In this document: piece by piece, positions 24,966 to 34,543 of the stretch | How the letters are laid out: every line of letters starts with the position of its first letter | Numbering within the stretch: the first letter of the stretch is position 1 | DNA from: Micromonospora sp. C31 | GTDB taxonomy: Bacteria > Actinomycetota > Actinomycetes > Mycobacteriales > Micromonosporaceae | Direction: 5' to 3' | Assembly (NCBI RefSeq): GCF_018070575.1 | Contig: NZ_JAGPXN010000001.1 | Location: 682,001-746,000 of the forward strand | DNA: 64,000 nucleotides | The notes under the pieces: model-generated | Seen by the model: the letters and a program-made list of their open reading frames with translations, nothing else | What the model was told of the DNA's origin: nothing | The model's database searches: none | Position numbers and translations under genes: made by a program

Positions 24966-27800
24966 TCAGGCGTGCCCGGTGTGGTGGCGGCGCCGGTCAG
25001 GCGCGACGGTCTGGCGGGGCGCCACGCGGGCGTGGCCGGCGCCGAACCGCGCCGAGCCGGCCGCCAGGTCCGGGTGTTCGACGGCGAGCGCCAGCGCCGC
25101 CGCCTCCTCCAGCCCCAGCTCGGTCCCCTCGCCGTACGCGCCGTCGAAGGCCGTGTCGCCCAGCTCCCGGCGCAGCTCCCCCTGCCGCTGCGCCCAGTAC
25201 CCGCCGTAGATGCCCGGGGCACAGCGCATGCTCGCCCGGGTCGCCCCCGCCGCGCCGAACAGTCGGGCCGCCGTCAGCGCGTCGCCGCCGGCCGCGCACC
25301 GCACCGCCATCGCGTTCAGCGTGTCGCAGGCCCGACCGTGGAAGCCGTGACTCATCCGCGACCGGAGCGCCACCTGGAGGTGCTCGTGCGCGGCGACGAG
25401 GTCCCCGCGCGCCAGGGCGACCATCCCGAGCAGCATGTCGACCGAGCGCCGCCCCCGCTCCACCGGGCGCGCCGCCTCCACCGGGCGGGCCGCGCCCAGC
25501 AGCTCGGCGGCCTCGTCCAGGGCGCCACGCCGCCACAGCAGCTCGGCCAGGCTGAACACCCCCAGGAGCGCGTCGCCGAGCACTTCCTGGCCGGACGCCC
25601 AGTCGATCACCTCGCGGCAGATCCGCTCGGCCTCCGCGAACTGTCCCATGTCGATCAGCGGGGCCGCCCGCCCGGCCAGCACCCGGGCGAGCAGGCCCGC
25701 GTCACCCGCCTGCCGGGCCGCCGCCTCCGCCCGCTGCGAGTAGCGCAGCTCCTCGCCGAACTCGCCGTCCGCGCCGGCGTGCAGCGAGTGCATGTGGTAC
25801 GCCGCCGCCAGCTCGGCCTCCGGGATCCGCTCCCCCGTCTCGGCGATCCGACCGTACAGCCGGAACAGCCAGAGCCGCCCCTCCCGGGCCAGGCCCCGCT
25901 CCCGCCACCACTGGTCCAGACCCCCGGCCAGCCGCAGACCGGCGCGGGCGCTGCCGCCGGTGGCGCACCAGCGCAACGCGGCGCGCAGCTCGCCGGCGAG
26001 CGGGTCGAGGGCGTAGAGCGACAGGGTCACCGGCCGCCCGTCCGGGCCCAGGTGGGCCCGGCTGAGCGCATGCGTCGACCAGGCCACGTGCCGGTTGCGG
26101 GCCGACTTCTCCTCTCCCGCCTCCACCAGCCGCCGCGCCGCGTACGCCCGGATCGGGTCGAGCATCCGGTAGGTGCTGCCCGCGGCGTGCGGCTCGGCCA
26201 GCACCATCGACTTGTCGACCAGCACCGAGAGCGGATCGAGCGGATCGTCGCCGAGCAACCACTCCACCGCCGCCAGGTCGACCGGGCCGGCGAAGACCGC
26301 CAGCCAGCGCAGCAGCCGGGCGGCCCGCGGCCCCAGCGTGCGGTACGACCAGGTGACCGTGGCCTGCATGGTCAGGTGCCGTTCGGTGGCGGAGCGCTGC
26401 ACCGCCCGGACGGCCGGGCCGGGCGGAGGAATCCCCACGGCCGCCACCGCGTCCACGGTGTCCCGCCGGTCACCCGACGAGCCCGGCTCCGCGTAGGGCC
26501 GGTCCGGGGTCTCCCGGCCCGCGTCCAGGGTGCCCAGCACGTCGTCGAGGCGCTCGGCGAGCTGCCCGACGGAGAGCACCCGCAGCCGGGCCGCGGCCAG
26601 CTCGATGGCGAGCGGCAGCCCGTCCAGCCGCCGCACCACCCGTCGCAGGTCGGCCGACTCGGCCGGGTCCGGGGGCCGGCCGCCCCGGGCCGCCGCCGTC
26701 CGGTCCAGCAGCAGCGCGACGGCGTCGCTCTCCGCCCCGTCCGTCGGCGGGTCGACCGACAGCGACGGAATCCGCCAGACCACCTCGCCCGGCAGGCCGA
26801 ACGACTCCCGGCTGGTGGCGAGCACCCGGACGCCCATGCCGCCGGCGAGCAGCCGCGAGATCACGTCGGCCGAGGCGGCCGGCTGGGCGTCGCAGGTGTC
26901 CAGCAGGACGAGCATCCGGCGCGCGGCCGCGTACTCCACCAGCGTGTCCACCATCGGGCGGCCCGGCTCGGGACGCAGACCGAGCACGGCGGCGACCTCG
27001 AACGCCACCAGGCCCGGGTCGGTGACCGCGGCGACGTCGACGATCCAGATCCCGTCCGGATGGGACTCGACCAGATCGACGGCGAGCTCCACGGCCAGCC
27101 GCGTCTTACCCGCGCCGCCCGCGCCGAGGACGGTGACCAGCCGGTGCGCCTCCACCAGCCGCCTCAACTCGGCGCGCTCGGCGTGCCGACCGACGAACGA
27201 GGTGACCGGCGTGGGCAGGTTGTGCGCGGTCGCGTCGGCGGTACGGGGCCGCGGGAACTGCCGCTCCAGGCCGGGGGCGACCAGCTGGAAGAGCCGTTCC
27301 CGGTCGTCGAAGCCGCGCAGTCGGTGCAGGCCGAGGTCGAGCAGGGACGCGCCGGGCGGCAGCGGCGTGACGCGCCGCGCCGTCGACGCCGAGCAGAGCA
27401 CCTGGCCGCCGTGGGCGGCGGCGGCGACCCGGGCCGCGCGGTGTACCTCCGGGCTGACGTACTCGCCGTCGCGCGGCTCCGCCCAGCCGGTGTGCAGCCC
27501 CATCCGGACCCGGGGCACGGCGTCGGCGGTGGGCCACTCGTGGCTGGCCAGCGCCCGTTGCGCGCTCAGGCAGGCGGTCAGTGCGGCGGTCGCGTCGCCG
27601 AAGGCGAGGAAGAACGAGTCCCCCTCGGTCAGCAGCTCCGCGCCCTCGGTGGCGGCGATCGTGTGGCGCAGCAGGCGGCGGTGCTCCCGCAGCACCGGCC
27701 GGTAGCCCGCACCGAGCAGCTGGGCCAGCCGGGTGGAGCCCTCGATGTCGGTGAAGACGAAGGTCACCAACCCGCTCGGGAGGTGGATCCGTGGCGACAT
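24966..27800 (-). CDS. Class III cyclase domain-NB-ARC ATPase-TPR regulator
   Basis: 944 residues. N-terminal adenylate/guanylate cyclase homology domain (about 8-185; TFVFTDIEGSTRL with the metal Asp, LTEGDSFFLAF with the second acidic site), then NB-ARC (Walker A LGAGGAGKTRL near 225, VLLDTCD, LATSRESF) and a TPR-rich C-terminal third (about 620-920). There is no LuxR DNA-binding tail, unlike some mycobacterial relatives of this architecture. It may be a nucleotide-signalling STAND protein. GGAGG lies 7 nt before ATG 27800. Catalytic activity of the cyclase domain is not assured from sequence. Confidence 0.85.
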   Translation of the reverse strand: MSPRIHLPSGLVTFVFTDIEGSTRLAQLLGAGYRPVLREHRRLLRHTIAATEGAELLTEGDSFFLAFGDATAALTACLSAQRALASHEWPTADAVPRVRMGLHTGWAEPRDGEYVSPEVHRAARVAAAAHGGQVLCSASTARRVTPLPPGASLLDLGLHRLRGFDDRERLFQLVAPGLERQFPRPRTADATAHNLPTPVTSFVGRHAERAELRRLVEAHRLVTVLGAGGAGKTRLAVELAVDLVESHPDGIWIVDVAAVTDPGLVAFEVAAVLGLRPEPGRPMVDTLVEYAAARRMLVLLDTCDAQPAASADVISRLLAGGMGVRVLATSRESFGLPGEVVWRIPSLSVDPPTDGAESDAVALLLDRTAAARGGRPPDPAESADLRRVVRRLDGLPLAIELAAARLRVLSVGQLAERLDDVLGTLDAGRETPDRPYAEPGSSGDRRDTVDAVAAVGIPPPGPAVRAVQRSATERHLTMQATVTWSYRTLGPRAARLLRWLAVFAGPVDLAAVEWLLGDDPLDPLSVLVDKSMVLAEPHAAGSTYRMLDPIRAYAARRLVEAGEEKSARNRHVAWSTHALSRAHLGPDGRPVTLSLYALDPLAGELRAALRWCATGGSARAGLRLAGGLDQWWRERGLAREGRLWLFRLYGRIAETGERIPEAELAAAYHMHSLHAGADGEFGEELRYSQRAEAAARQAGDAGLLARVLAGRAAPLIDMGQFAEAERICREVIDWASGQEVLGDALLGVFSLAELLWRRGALDEAAELLGAARPVEAARPVERGRRSVDMLLGMVALARGDLVAAHEHLQVALRSRMSHGFHGRACDTLNAMAVRCAAGGDALTAARLFGAAGATRASMRCAPGIYGGYWAQRQGELRRELGDTAFDGAYGEGTELGLEEAAALALAVEHPDLAAGSARFGAGHARVAPRQTVAPDRRRHHTGHA

Positions 27801-27989
27801 GGTGGAACCTCCGCCCGTGACGTCGGACTCATGCTGCCTGATACCGGACCATCACGCATCGTGAGAACGGCCGGGTGGGCCGGCCCCGGGGGGGGGAGTT
27901 GTCCGCCCCTGCTGACCGGAGGGGACGGGCTGCGGACGTCGCGGCGAGGGACTGACCGGCCCGGACGGATCTACGGGCTGGACCGCCGG

Positions 27990-28208
27990 TCAGCAGCAGC
28001 CGCCACCGCCGCAGCACCCCCCGCCGGCCGGCGCCGGCGCGCCACCGGCGGCACCGCCGCCCCGACCGGTGACCGCGACGGTGGAGAGGAGCTTGACCGT
28101 GTCGGCGTGCCCCTGCGGGCAGGACGCCGGCTCAGCGGCCCGCGCCATCGGACGGTTGACCTCGAAGGTGTCACCGCAGGCGCGGCAACGGAACTCGTAC
28201 CGGGGCAT
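27990..28208 (-). CDS. FmdB-family zinc-ribbon protein
   Basis: 72 residues. MPRYEFRCRACG opens the FmdB zinc ribbon; the second knuckle is CPQGH, so Cys-Cys-Cys-His rather than four Cys. The tail is Gly-rich and ends in two Cys pairs. FmdB proteins are small putative regulators, first described beside formamidase genes. It is divergent from the transglycosylase gene with 39 bases between starts. Confidence 0.85.
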   Translation of the reverse strand: MPRYEFRCRACGDTFEVNRPMARAAEPASCPQGHADTVKLLSTVAVTGRGGGAAGGAPAPAGGGCCGGGGCC

Positions 28209-28247
28209 GGCACCCAGGGTACGACCGGTCCTGACGTACGGGGGGAC

Positions 28248-29459
28248 ATGGGTGATACTCAACTTGTGGTGGACGGCGAGGACAGGACGACCCTTCGGCC
28301 CCTCCGGCCGGCGGCACCGATCGACGGGCCGCTCGCCGGTTCCGGCGCCGCGCCCGAGCCCGCGACGCGGTTGCCGCGTCCCCGCCGTCCCTGGCTGAGA
28401 TCCAAGCCCGACGACCACCCGAAGCCGGCCGACGAGGTGAAGCCGGCCAACGCCGGAAAGCCGGACGACGAGGCCGGCACCGCCGCGGGCGACCTCGCGG
28501 GGACGAAGGACGACCCGGCCGCGACGACTCCGGCCACCGGGCTTCGGCGCCGCCGGGTGCAGTTCGCGCACGCCGTACGCCAGCCTCCGCACCGCGTCGC
28601 GATCGCCGCCGCCCGCGCCACGCGGGACTGGTCGCGGCGACCCAGCGGGCGACTTGCCCTGCCCGGGGTGTTCCTGCTCGCCCTGGTCGCGGCGACGGCC
28701 GCGGCGGGCGCGCTGCTGGTGCCCGCGACGGCCCGGGGCCCCCGGCCGGTCGCGGTCGACGCCACCTCCGCCGCACCGACCACCGACCCGCAGGCGCCGC
28801 TGCCCGGCGGGATGCCACTGCCCACCCAGACCGCGCCGCCGCTCGGCACGACGCCGACCGGCCCGGTCGTCGGCGGCTCCACCGGTCGGCCGTCGGACGC
28901 GCTGGCCGGCTGGGCCGCCCAGGTCGGGCCGAAGGTCGGCATCTCGCCGGTGGCCATGCAGGCGTACGGCTACGCCGAGGTGGTGCTCGCCCAGACCAAC
29001 CGCAGTTGCGGGCTGAGCTGGACCACGCTGGCGGCCATCGGGTTCGTCGAGTCGGGGCACGGCCAGGCCAACGGCGCCCGGCTCCGCCCCGACGGCAAGG
29101 CGCTGCCCGAGATCATCGGCCTGCCGCTCGACGGGAAGGGCGGTCGGATGCGCATCCCCGACACCGACCGCGGGGTGATGGACAAGGACCCGGTCCTCGA
29201 CCGGGCGGTCGGGCCGATGCAGTTCATCCCGACGACCTGGCAGGAGATCGGAGCCGACGCCGACAACGACGGTGTCAAGGACCCGCACGACCTGGACGAC
29301 GCCGCCCTCGCCGCCGGAAACTACCTCTGCAAGGGCGGCCGGAACCTGACCATCCCGGCCGACTGGTGGAACGCGATCCTGTCCTACAACGACGTCCGCC
29401 GGTACGCCCAGGACGTCTACGACACCGCCAACCGGTACGGACAGGCGAGCCACACGTGA
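28248..29459 (+). CDS. Membrane-anchored lytic transglycosylase (SLT-type)
   Basis: 403 residues. A long charged, Pro/Lys-rich cytoplasmic tail (1-135), one TM helix (about 137-160), a Pro/Thr-rich linker, then an SLT-2/MltB-like domain: AAIGFVESGHGQ with catalytic Glu near 268, AVGPMQFIPTTW, and NAILSYND. It would cleave glycan strands of peptidoglycan outside the membrane. GGGGG before ATG 28248 is the ribosome site. The cytoplasmic tail is unusually long for the family and may tether the enzyme to a division or growth complex (inference). Confidence 0.9.
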   Translation: MGDTQLVVDGEDRTTLRPLRPAAPIDGPLAGSGAAPEPATRLPRPRRPWLRSKPDDHPKPADEVKPANAGKPDDEAGTAAGDLAGTKDDPAATTPATGLRRRRVQFAHAVRQPPHRVAIAAARATRDWSRRPSGRLALPGVFLLALVAATAAAGALLVPATARGPRPVAVDATSAAPTTDPQAPLPGGMPLPTQTAPPLGTTPTGPVVGGSTGRPSDALAGWAAQVGPKVGISPVAMQAYGYAEVVLAQTNRSCGLSWTTLAAIGFVESGHGQANGARLRPDGKALPEIIGLPLDGKGGRMRIPDTDRGVMDKDPVLDRAVGPMQFIPTTWQEIGADADNDGVKDPHDLDDAALAAGNYLCKGGRNLTIPADWWNAILSYNDVRRYAQDVYDTANRYGQASHT

Positions 29460-29531
29460 AGTGATCGTCCGCATACATTGGAGGACCGGACACTTCCCCC
29501 GGGCAGCGGTTAGCGGCAAGCTAGACGGGTG

Positions 29532-30548
29532 ATGGTGCGCGAGTGGGACCCCAGGACCGCGTCGTCCGCCGAGATCGCGTCGCTGTTGGACACGCTCAAC
29601 GCGGTCCTGGCGGCCGATCTGCCGCAGGATCCGCCGTGGCGGGAGAGCTCCATGCGGGAATACCTCGCCGAGGTGATGCCCGGCGAACGGCGGATCTCCT
29701 GGGTCGCCCAGGCGGAGCCGACGGCCGACGGCGGCCCGGGGGCGATCCTGGGCCACGTGCACGTGCTGCTCCTCGGCGACATCGGCGTGCTGGAGGTGCT
29801 GGTGCACCCCGCCCAGCGGCGCACGGGCCTCGGCCGGGACCTCGTCCTGACCGCCGCCCGGCGGGTCTACCAGGAGGGCTTCCGGTCGATCGGGGTGGAG
29901 GTGGTCGGCGACACGCCGGCCGTCGCCTTCTACGAGTCGCTCGGCTTCTCGAAGGAGTACGTCGAGACCCGCAGCGTGCTGGACCTGTCCGGGGTGGACT
30001 GGGCCGAGCTGGCCGGGATGGCCACCGGCATCGGCACGGGCTACCACCTCCAGTTCCATCCCGGCGGCCCGCCGGACGAGCTGATCGAGGCGTACGCCCG
30101 GGCCAAGGCGGAGGTGCGCGACGTCGAGGACGGCGAACTGCGCCCCAGCTCCTACGACCCGCAGCGGCTACGCGACAGTCTGGACTGCCTGCACCGGCGC
30201 GGCATGAAGCCCTACATCCTGCTCGCCCTGCACGAGCAGACCGGGGAGGTTGCCGGGCTGACCGAGGTCGTCGTGCCGGTCCAGCACCCGACCCGCGCCG
30301 ACCAGTACGACACCATCGTCGTGGAGGACCACCGGGGCTACGGCATCGACCGGGCGATCAAGGCCCGGATGCTGATCGAGCTGCGCTCGGCGGAGGCGGA
30401 GCTGACCGAGGTGCAGACCTGGAACGCGCAGGCCAACGAGACCATGCTCAAGGTCAACGCCGAGTTGGGTTACCGGCCGGACCGCGAATGGTGCGAATAC
30501 AGCATCGACGTGGCCGAGCTGGTGCACCGCCTCGACGCGGGACGCTGA
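29532..30548 (+). CDS. Tandem GNAT acetyltransferase, MshD-like
   Basis: 338 residues with two GNAT domains. The first has the acetyl-CoA loop VHPAQRRTGLGRDL and an AFYESLGF motif near 130; the second (about 175-330) has VVEDHRGYGIDRAIKARM and NAELGYRPDREW. This two-domain plan is shared with mycothiol synthase MshD and with aminoglycoside- or Eis-like enzymes. Real MshD lies elsewhere in most genomes, so the substrate is open. ATG 29532 follows an overlapping GTG at 29529; no clear ribosome site. Confidence 0.75.
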   Translation: MVREWDPRTASSAEIASLLDTLNAVLAADLPQDPPWRESSMREYLAEVMPGERRISWVAQAEPTADGGPGAILGHVHVLLLGDIGVLEVLVHPAQRRTGLGRDLVLTAARRVYQEGFRSIGVEVVGDTPAVAFYESLGFSKEYVETRSVLDLSGVDWAELAGMATGIGTGYHLQFHPGGPPDELIEAYARAKAEVRDVEDGELRPSSYDPQRLRDSLDCLHRRGMKPYILLALHEQTGEVAGLTEVVVPVQHPTRADQYDTIVVEDHRGYGIDRAIKARMLIELRSAEAELTEVQTWNAQANETMLKVNAELGYRPDREWCEYSIDVAELVHRLDAGR

Positions 30549-30645
30549 CCGGATCGTTCACGAATCTGTCCGGTGGGGGATGGACGACGGTCAGCGGCGC
30601 CCCTTAACGTGCGTTAGTTCCCCGTCCACCCATCGTGGAGGCCCC

Positions 30646-33600
30646 ATGCGCCCGCGCCGCACTCTTGCCGCGCTCGCGACCGCCACCGCAGCCGTGACCG
30701 TCACGGCCGTCGGCGTCGCACCAACCGCGGCCAGCGCCGCGCCCACCGACCTCTTCATCTCCGAGTACGTCGAAGGCTCGTCGAACAACAAGGCGATCGA
30801 GCTCTTCAACGGCACGGGCGCCGCCGTCGACCTGGCCGCCGGCGGCTACCAGCTCCAGTTGCACTTCAACGGCTCCACCACGCCGACGAACCTGGCCCTC
30901 ACCGGCACCGTCGCGGCCGGTGACGCCTTCGTCCTCGCCGCCGCCTCGGCCGCGCCGGCCATCCTCGACCGGGCCGACCAGACCACCGGCGCCAGCCTGT
31001 TCAACGGCGACGACGCGATCGTGCTGCGGCGGGGCGACACCGTGCTCGACTCGATCGGCCAGGTCGGCGTCGACCCGGGCACCGAGTGGGGCACGGGCGT
31101 CACCAGCACCGCCGACAACACCCTGCGCCGGTCGGCCGCCGTGACGTCCGGCGACACCGACCCCGCCGACGCGTTCGACCCGGCCGCCCAGTGGGCCGGC
31201 TTCCCCGTCGACACGTTCGACGGCCTCGGCACGCACGCCGTCGACGGCGGCGGCCCCGTCGACGCGCCCGCCACGCTCGCCTGCGGCCCGGCGCTGGTGA
31301 CCTCGGCCGGCACGGCGGCCACCCGGGAGGTCACCGCCACCGACGCGGACGACCGGATCGTCGACCTGGCGGTCACCTCGGTCAGCCCGACCCCGGCCAC
31401 CGGCTCCGTCAGCCGCTCGGCGGTCACCCCGGCCGACGCGGTCGGCGGCACCGCCCGGGCCACGGTCGGCACGAGCGCCGACCTGGCCGCCGGGGCGTAC
31501 ACCGTGGTGTTGACCTCGACCGACGCGGACGGCGGCACCGCCACCTGCACGCTGGCCGTGCAGGTGACCCGGGAGCTGACCGTCGGCGAGGTGCAGGGCC
31601 CGACCACCGACGCCGAGTCCGGCCCCGCCGACCGGTCGCCGCTCGCGCCGGCGACCGGCAACGGGACCAGCAGCACGCTGTACGACGTGCGTGGCGTGAT
31701 CACCCAGCTCACCCTGGCGCGCGACTCGTCGGGCCGGGACCAGCGCGGCTTCTTCCTACAGAGCCGCTCCGACGCCACCGACGGCGACCCGACCAGCTCG
31801 GACGGCATCTTCGTCTTCATGGGCTCGTTCACCTCGTTGATCGGCGGCTACGTGCCGACGGTCGGCGACGAGGTGGTACTGCGCGCCCGGGTCTCCGAGT
31901 ACTACAACTTCACCCAGCTCTCCGGGGCGTCGCTGGTCCGCCGGATCGCCTCCGGCGTGGACGTGGACACCGAGGTCGAGGTGACCGATGCGGTGCCGCC
32001 CGTCGAGGTGGCGGCGGCGCAGCGCTTCTTCGAGCGGCACGAGGGCACCCGGCTGCGGGTACGCGCCGGCAGCGGCGCGGTGAGCGGACGCAACGTCTTC
32101 GCCTCCACCGCCGACGCGGAGATCTTCGTGATCGACCGGGACGACCCGCTGCTCGACCGTGCCGACCCGTACGCCCGCCGGGTGTTCCGGGACGCGCACC
32201 CGCTGGACAACGACCCGGGCCGCCGCTTCGACGACGGCAACGGGCAGCGCGTGCTGCTCGGCAGCATGGGCGTCAAGAGCAGCACGGGCGACAGCGCCGC
32301 GCTGCTGCCTCCCACGCGCACGTTCGACACGCTGACCGCCGACGCCGTCGGCGGGCTCTACTACTCGTTCGAGAAGTACGGCGTGCAGGTCGAGGCGGCC
32401 GCGTTCACCGGCGGGGCGGACCCGTCGACGAACAACCCGCCGCAGCCGGCCAACCGTTCGGAGGAGGTCGCGGTGGCGACCTACAACGTCGAGAACCTGT
32501 ACGACTACCGCGACGACCCCTTCGACGGCTGCGACTTCGCCGGCAACGCCGGCTGCACCGGGGTGCGCCCGCCGTTCGACTACGTCCCGGGCAGCGAGCG
32601 GGAGTACCGCGAGCAGCTCGCCGCGCTGGCCGACCAGATCACCACCGATCTGCACTCCCCGGATCTGATCCTGGTGCAGGAGGCCGAGGACCAGGACATC
32701 TGCTCGGTCTCCGGCGGCGCGCTGGTCTGCGGCAGCACGGACGACGCGGACGGTGCTCCGGACAGCCTCCAGGACCTGGCGCTGGTCATCGCCGCCGCCG
32801 GGGGCCCGGCCTACCAGGCCGCGTACGACCGCACCGGCGCGGACGCCCGGGGCATCACCTCGGCGTTCCTGTTCCGCACCGACCGGGTGTCGCTGGCGGC
32901 ACCCACCGCCGACGACCCGCTGCTGGGCTCGGCGCCGACGGTGCGGTACCGGGGCGCGGGGCTGCCGGGCAACGCCGACGTGCAGAACCCGAAGGCGCTC
33001 AACGCGGTCCTTCCCGCCGACGTGGACACGTCCACCGGCAAGGACGGCGACGACGTGTTCACCCGGGCCCCGCAGCTCGGCAAGTTCACCGTCTCGGCCG
33101 CGCCCGGCTCCGCCGAGCGGTACACGATGTGGGCCGCGAGCAACCACTACTCGTCGGGGCCGGACAGGCGGGTCGGGCAGCGCCGGGAGCAGGCCGCGTA
33201 CGGTGCCGCGATCGTCACCGCGATCGAGGCGTCGGACCCGCAGGCGCGGGTGGTCTACGGCGGGGACCTCAACGTCTTCCCCCGCCCCGACGATCCGTTC
33301 CCCGCAGCCGGGGACCAGCGGCTCAGCGCCACGGCTGCGGAGCCCGCCCCGTCGGACCAACTCGGACCGCTGTACGAGGCGGGCATGCGCAACCTCTGGG
33401 ACGACCTGCTCGCCGACGCGCCGTCGTCGGCCTACTCGTACAGCTTCGAGGGGCAGACGCAGACGCTGGACCACCTGTTCGTGAACGGCGCGCTGCACCG
33501 GGACCTGGTGCAGATGCGGGCCGCGCACGTCAACGCCGACTGGCCGGCCGACCACGCGGCCGACGGCAGCCGGGGCTCCAGCGACCACGACCCGCAGGTG

Positions 33601-33951
33601 GCCCGCTTCCGCTCCCGGGCCTCGCTGAGTGTCGGCGACGCGTCGGTGGTCGAGGGCGACCGGGGCACCCGACCGCTCACCTTCACGGTCACCGTGTCGC
33701 GCCCGCTGTCCCAGCCGGTGCTGCTCTGCGCCGCCACCTACGGCACCACGGCCCGGGCCGGCGCCGACTACGACCCGTACGTCGGTTGCAAGGTCCTGGC
33801 AGCCGGGCAGACCTCGCTGGCCTTCCCGGTCTCCGTGCGCGGTGACCGCAAGCCGGAGGCGGACGAGAAGGTGAACCTGGTGGTGGCCGGCGTGCCGGGC
33901 CTGCGCCTGGCGGATCCCCTCGCCGTGGGCACCATCACCGACGACGACTGA
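30646..33951 (+). CDS. Large secreted nuclease (ExeM/NucH-like) with lamin-tail and Calx-beta domains
   Basis: 1101 residues. Signal peptide (ASAAP), lamin-tail domain (about 35-190, FISEYVEGSSNNKAIELFN), an Ig-like stretch (about 205-310), an OB-like region (about 325-550), then an endonuclease/exonuclease/phosphatase domain (VATYNVENLYD near 609, LVQEAEDQD near 671, GDLNVFP near 870, SSDHDP near 978) and a terminal Calx-beta domain (about 998-1100). It should degrade extracellular DNA. GGAGG lies 4 bases before ATG. No sorting motif is visible, so it is probably released. Confidence 0.9.
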   Translation: MRPRRTLAALATATAAVTVTAVGVAPTAASAAPTDLFISEYVEGSSNNKAIELFNGTGAAVDLAAGGYQLQLHFNGSTTPTNLALTGTVAAGDAFVLAAASAAPAILDRADQTTGASLFNGDDAIVLRRGDTVLDSIGQVGVDPGTEWGTGVTSTADNTLRRSAAVTSGDTDPADAFDPAAQWAGFPVDTFDGLGTHAVDGGGPVDAPATLACGPALVTSAGTAATREVTATDADDRIVDLAVTSVSPTPATGSVSRSAVTPADAVGGTARATVGTSADLAAGAYTVVLTSTDADGGTATCTLAVQVTRELTVGEVQGPTTDAESGPADRSPLAPATGNGTSSTLYDVRGVITQLTLARDSSGRDQRGFFLQSRSDATDGDPTSSDGIFVFMGSFTSLIGGYVPTVGDEVVLRARVSEYYNFTQLSGASLVRRIASGVDVDTEVEVTDAVPPVEVAAAQRFFERHEGTRLRVRAGSGAVSGRNVFASTADAEIFVIDRDDPLLDRADPYARRVFRDAHPLDNDPGRRFDDGNGQRVLLGSMGVKSSTGDSAALLPPTRTFDTLTADAVGGLYYSFEKYGVQVEAAAFTGGADPSTNNPPQPANRSEEVAVATYNVENLYDYRDDPFDGCDFAGNAGCTGVRPPFDYVPGSEREYREQLAALADQITTDLHSPDLILVQEAEDQDICSVSGGALVCGSTDDADGAPDSLQDLALVIAAAGGPAYQAAYDRTGADARGITSAFLFRTDRVSLAAPTADDPLLGSAPTVRYRGAGLPGNADVQNPKALNAVLPADVDTSTGKDGDDVFTRAPQLGKFTVSAAPGSAERYTMWAASNHYSSGPDRRVGQRREQAAYGAAIVTAIEASDPQARVVYGGDLNVFPRPDDPFPAAGDQRLSATAAEPAPSDQLGPLYEAGMRNLWDDLLADAPSSAYSYSFEGQTQTLDHLFVNGALHRDLVQMRAAHVNADWPADHAADGSRGSSDHDPQVARFRSRASLSVGDASVVEGDRGTRPLTFTVTVSRPLSQPVLLCAATYGTTARAGADYDPYVGCKVLAAGQTSLAFPVSVRGDRKPEADEKVNLVVAGVPGLRLADPLAVGTITDDD

Positions 33952-34018
33952 CGTCGTACCCGAGCACGTCCCCGACGGCCCGTCGCCCAAGGAGTTTCCC
34001 GGGTGGCGGGCCGTTCGC

Positions 34019-34543
34019 TCACCACGGGAAGCGCGGGTCGGCCACGCGCGGCGGCGGGGGCGGGCGCGGCGGCGGAGGCACGCGCGGCGGCGGAGGCACG
34101 CTGCGGTACTTCGCCACCCGCACCTCCCACTGGCTGCGCCGCCGCATGGCGTCGCGGACCCTGCGGTCGCGGTAGTAGGTCTCCGGCGGGCGGGCCAACC
34201 CGTAGACGTCCGCCCACCACTCGCCCGGCTCGGGATCGAGAATGGTGTCCAGGTGCGAGGGATAGCGACGCCCCGCTCCGTCCCGGGTGTCCTGCCAGTC
34301 CCGCATCGGCTTCAGCACCCGCCCGAACTCGTCGACGACGGCCAGCCGGAAGCCGGCGACCCCGATGATGCGGCGCAGGAGCAGGATGCTCGGCACCAGC
34401 CGGCCCGCCTCGATCCGCCCGACCGTGGAATGGTTCACCCCGGCCCACCGGGCCAGCTCCCGCTGACTGAGGCTGGCGTACCGACGGACCGCCCGGACGA
34501 TGCCCGCGGCCGGCCACGGGGTGTCGAAGGGTTCGGTCAACAT
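34019..34543 (-). CDS. XRE-type helix-turn-helix protein with Pro-rich tail
   Basis: 174 residues from ATG 34543 (GAGG 8 nt upstream). HTH: YASLSQRELARWAGVNHSTVGRIEAGRLVPS. A middle domain (VDEFGRVLKPMRDW, LDTILDPEPGEWWADVYG) of unknown fold follows, then Arg-rich segments and a C-terminal poly-Pro tail of about 25 residues. Frame is open to 34927, adding up to 128 Ala/Val/Pro/Asp-rich residues (start ATG 34786 possible). That extension has short internal repeats and is left out. Target genes are unknown. Confidence 0.65.
   Translation of the reverse strand: MLTEPFDTPWPAAGIVRAVRRYASLSQRELARWAGVNHSTVGRIEAGRLVPSILLLRRIIGVAGFRLAVVDEFGRVLKPMRDWQDTRDGAGRRYPSHLDTILDPEPGEWWADVYGLARPPETYYRDRRVRDAMRRRSQWEVRVAKYRSVPPPPRVPPPPRPPPPPRVADPRFPW

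Noticed and set aside
30550..30645. PHO box before the secreted nuclease
   Set aside because: Only one GTTCACG element is present at 30556; the direct repeat needed is absent.
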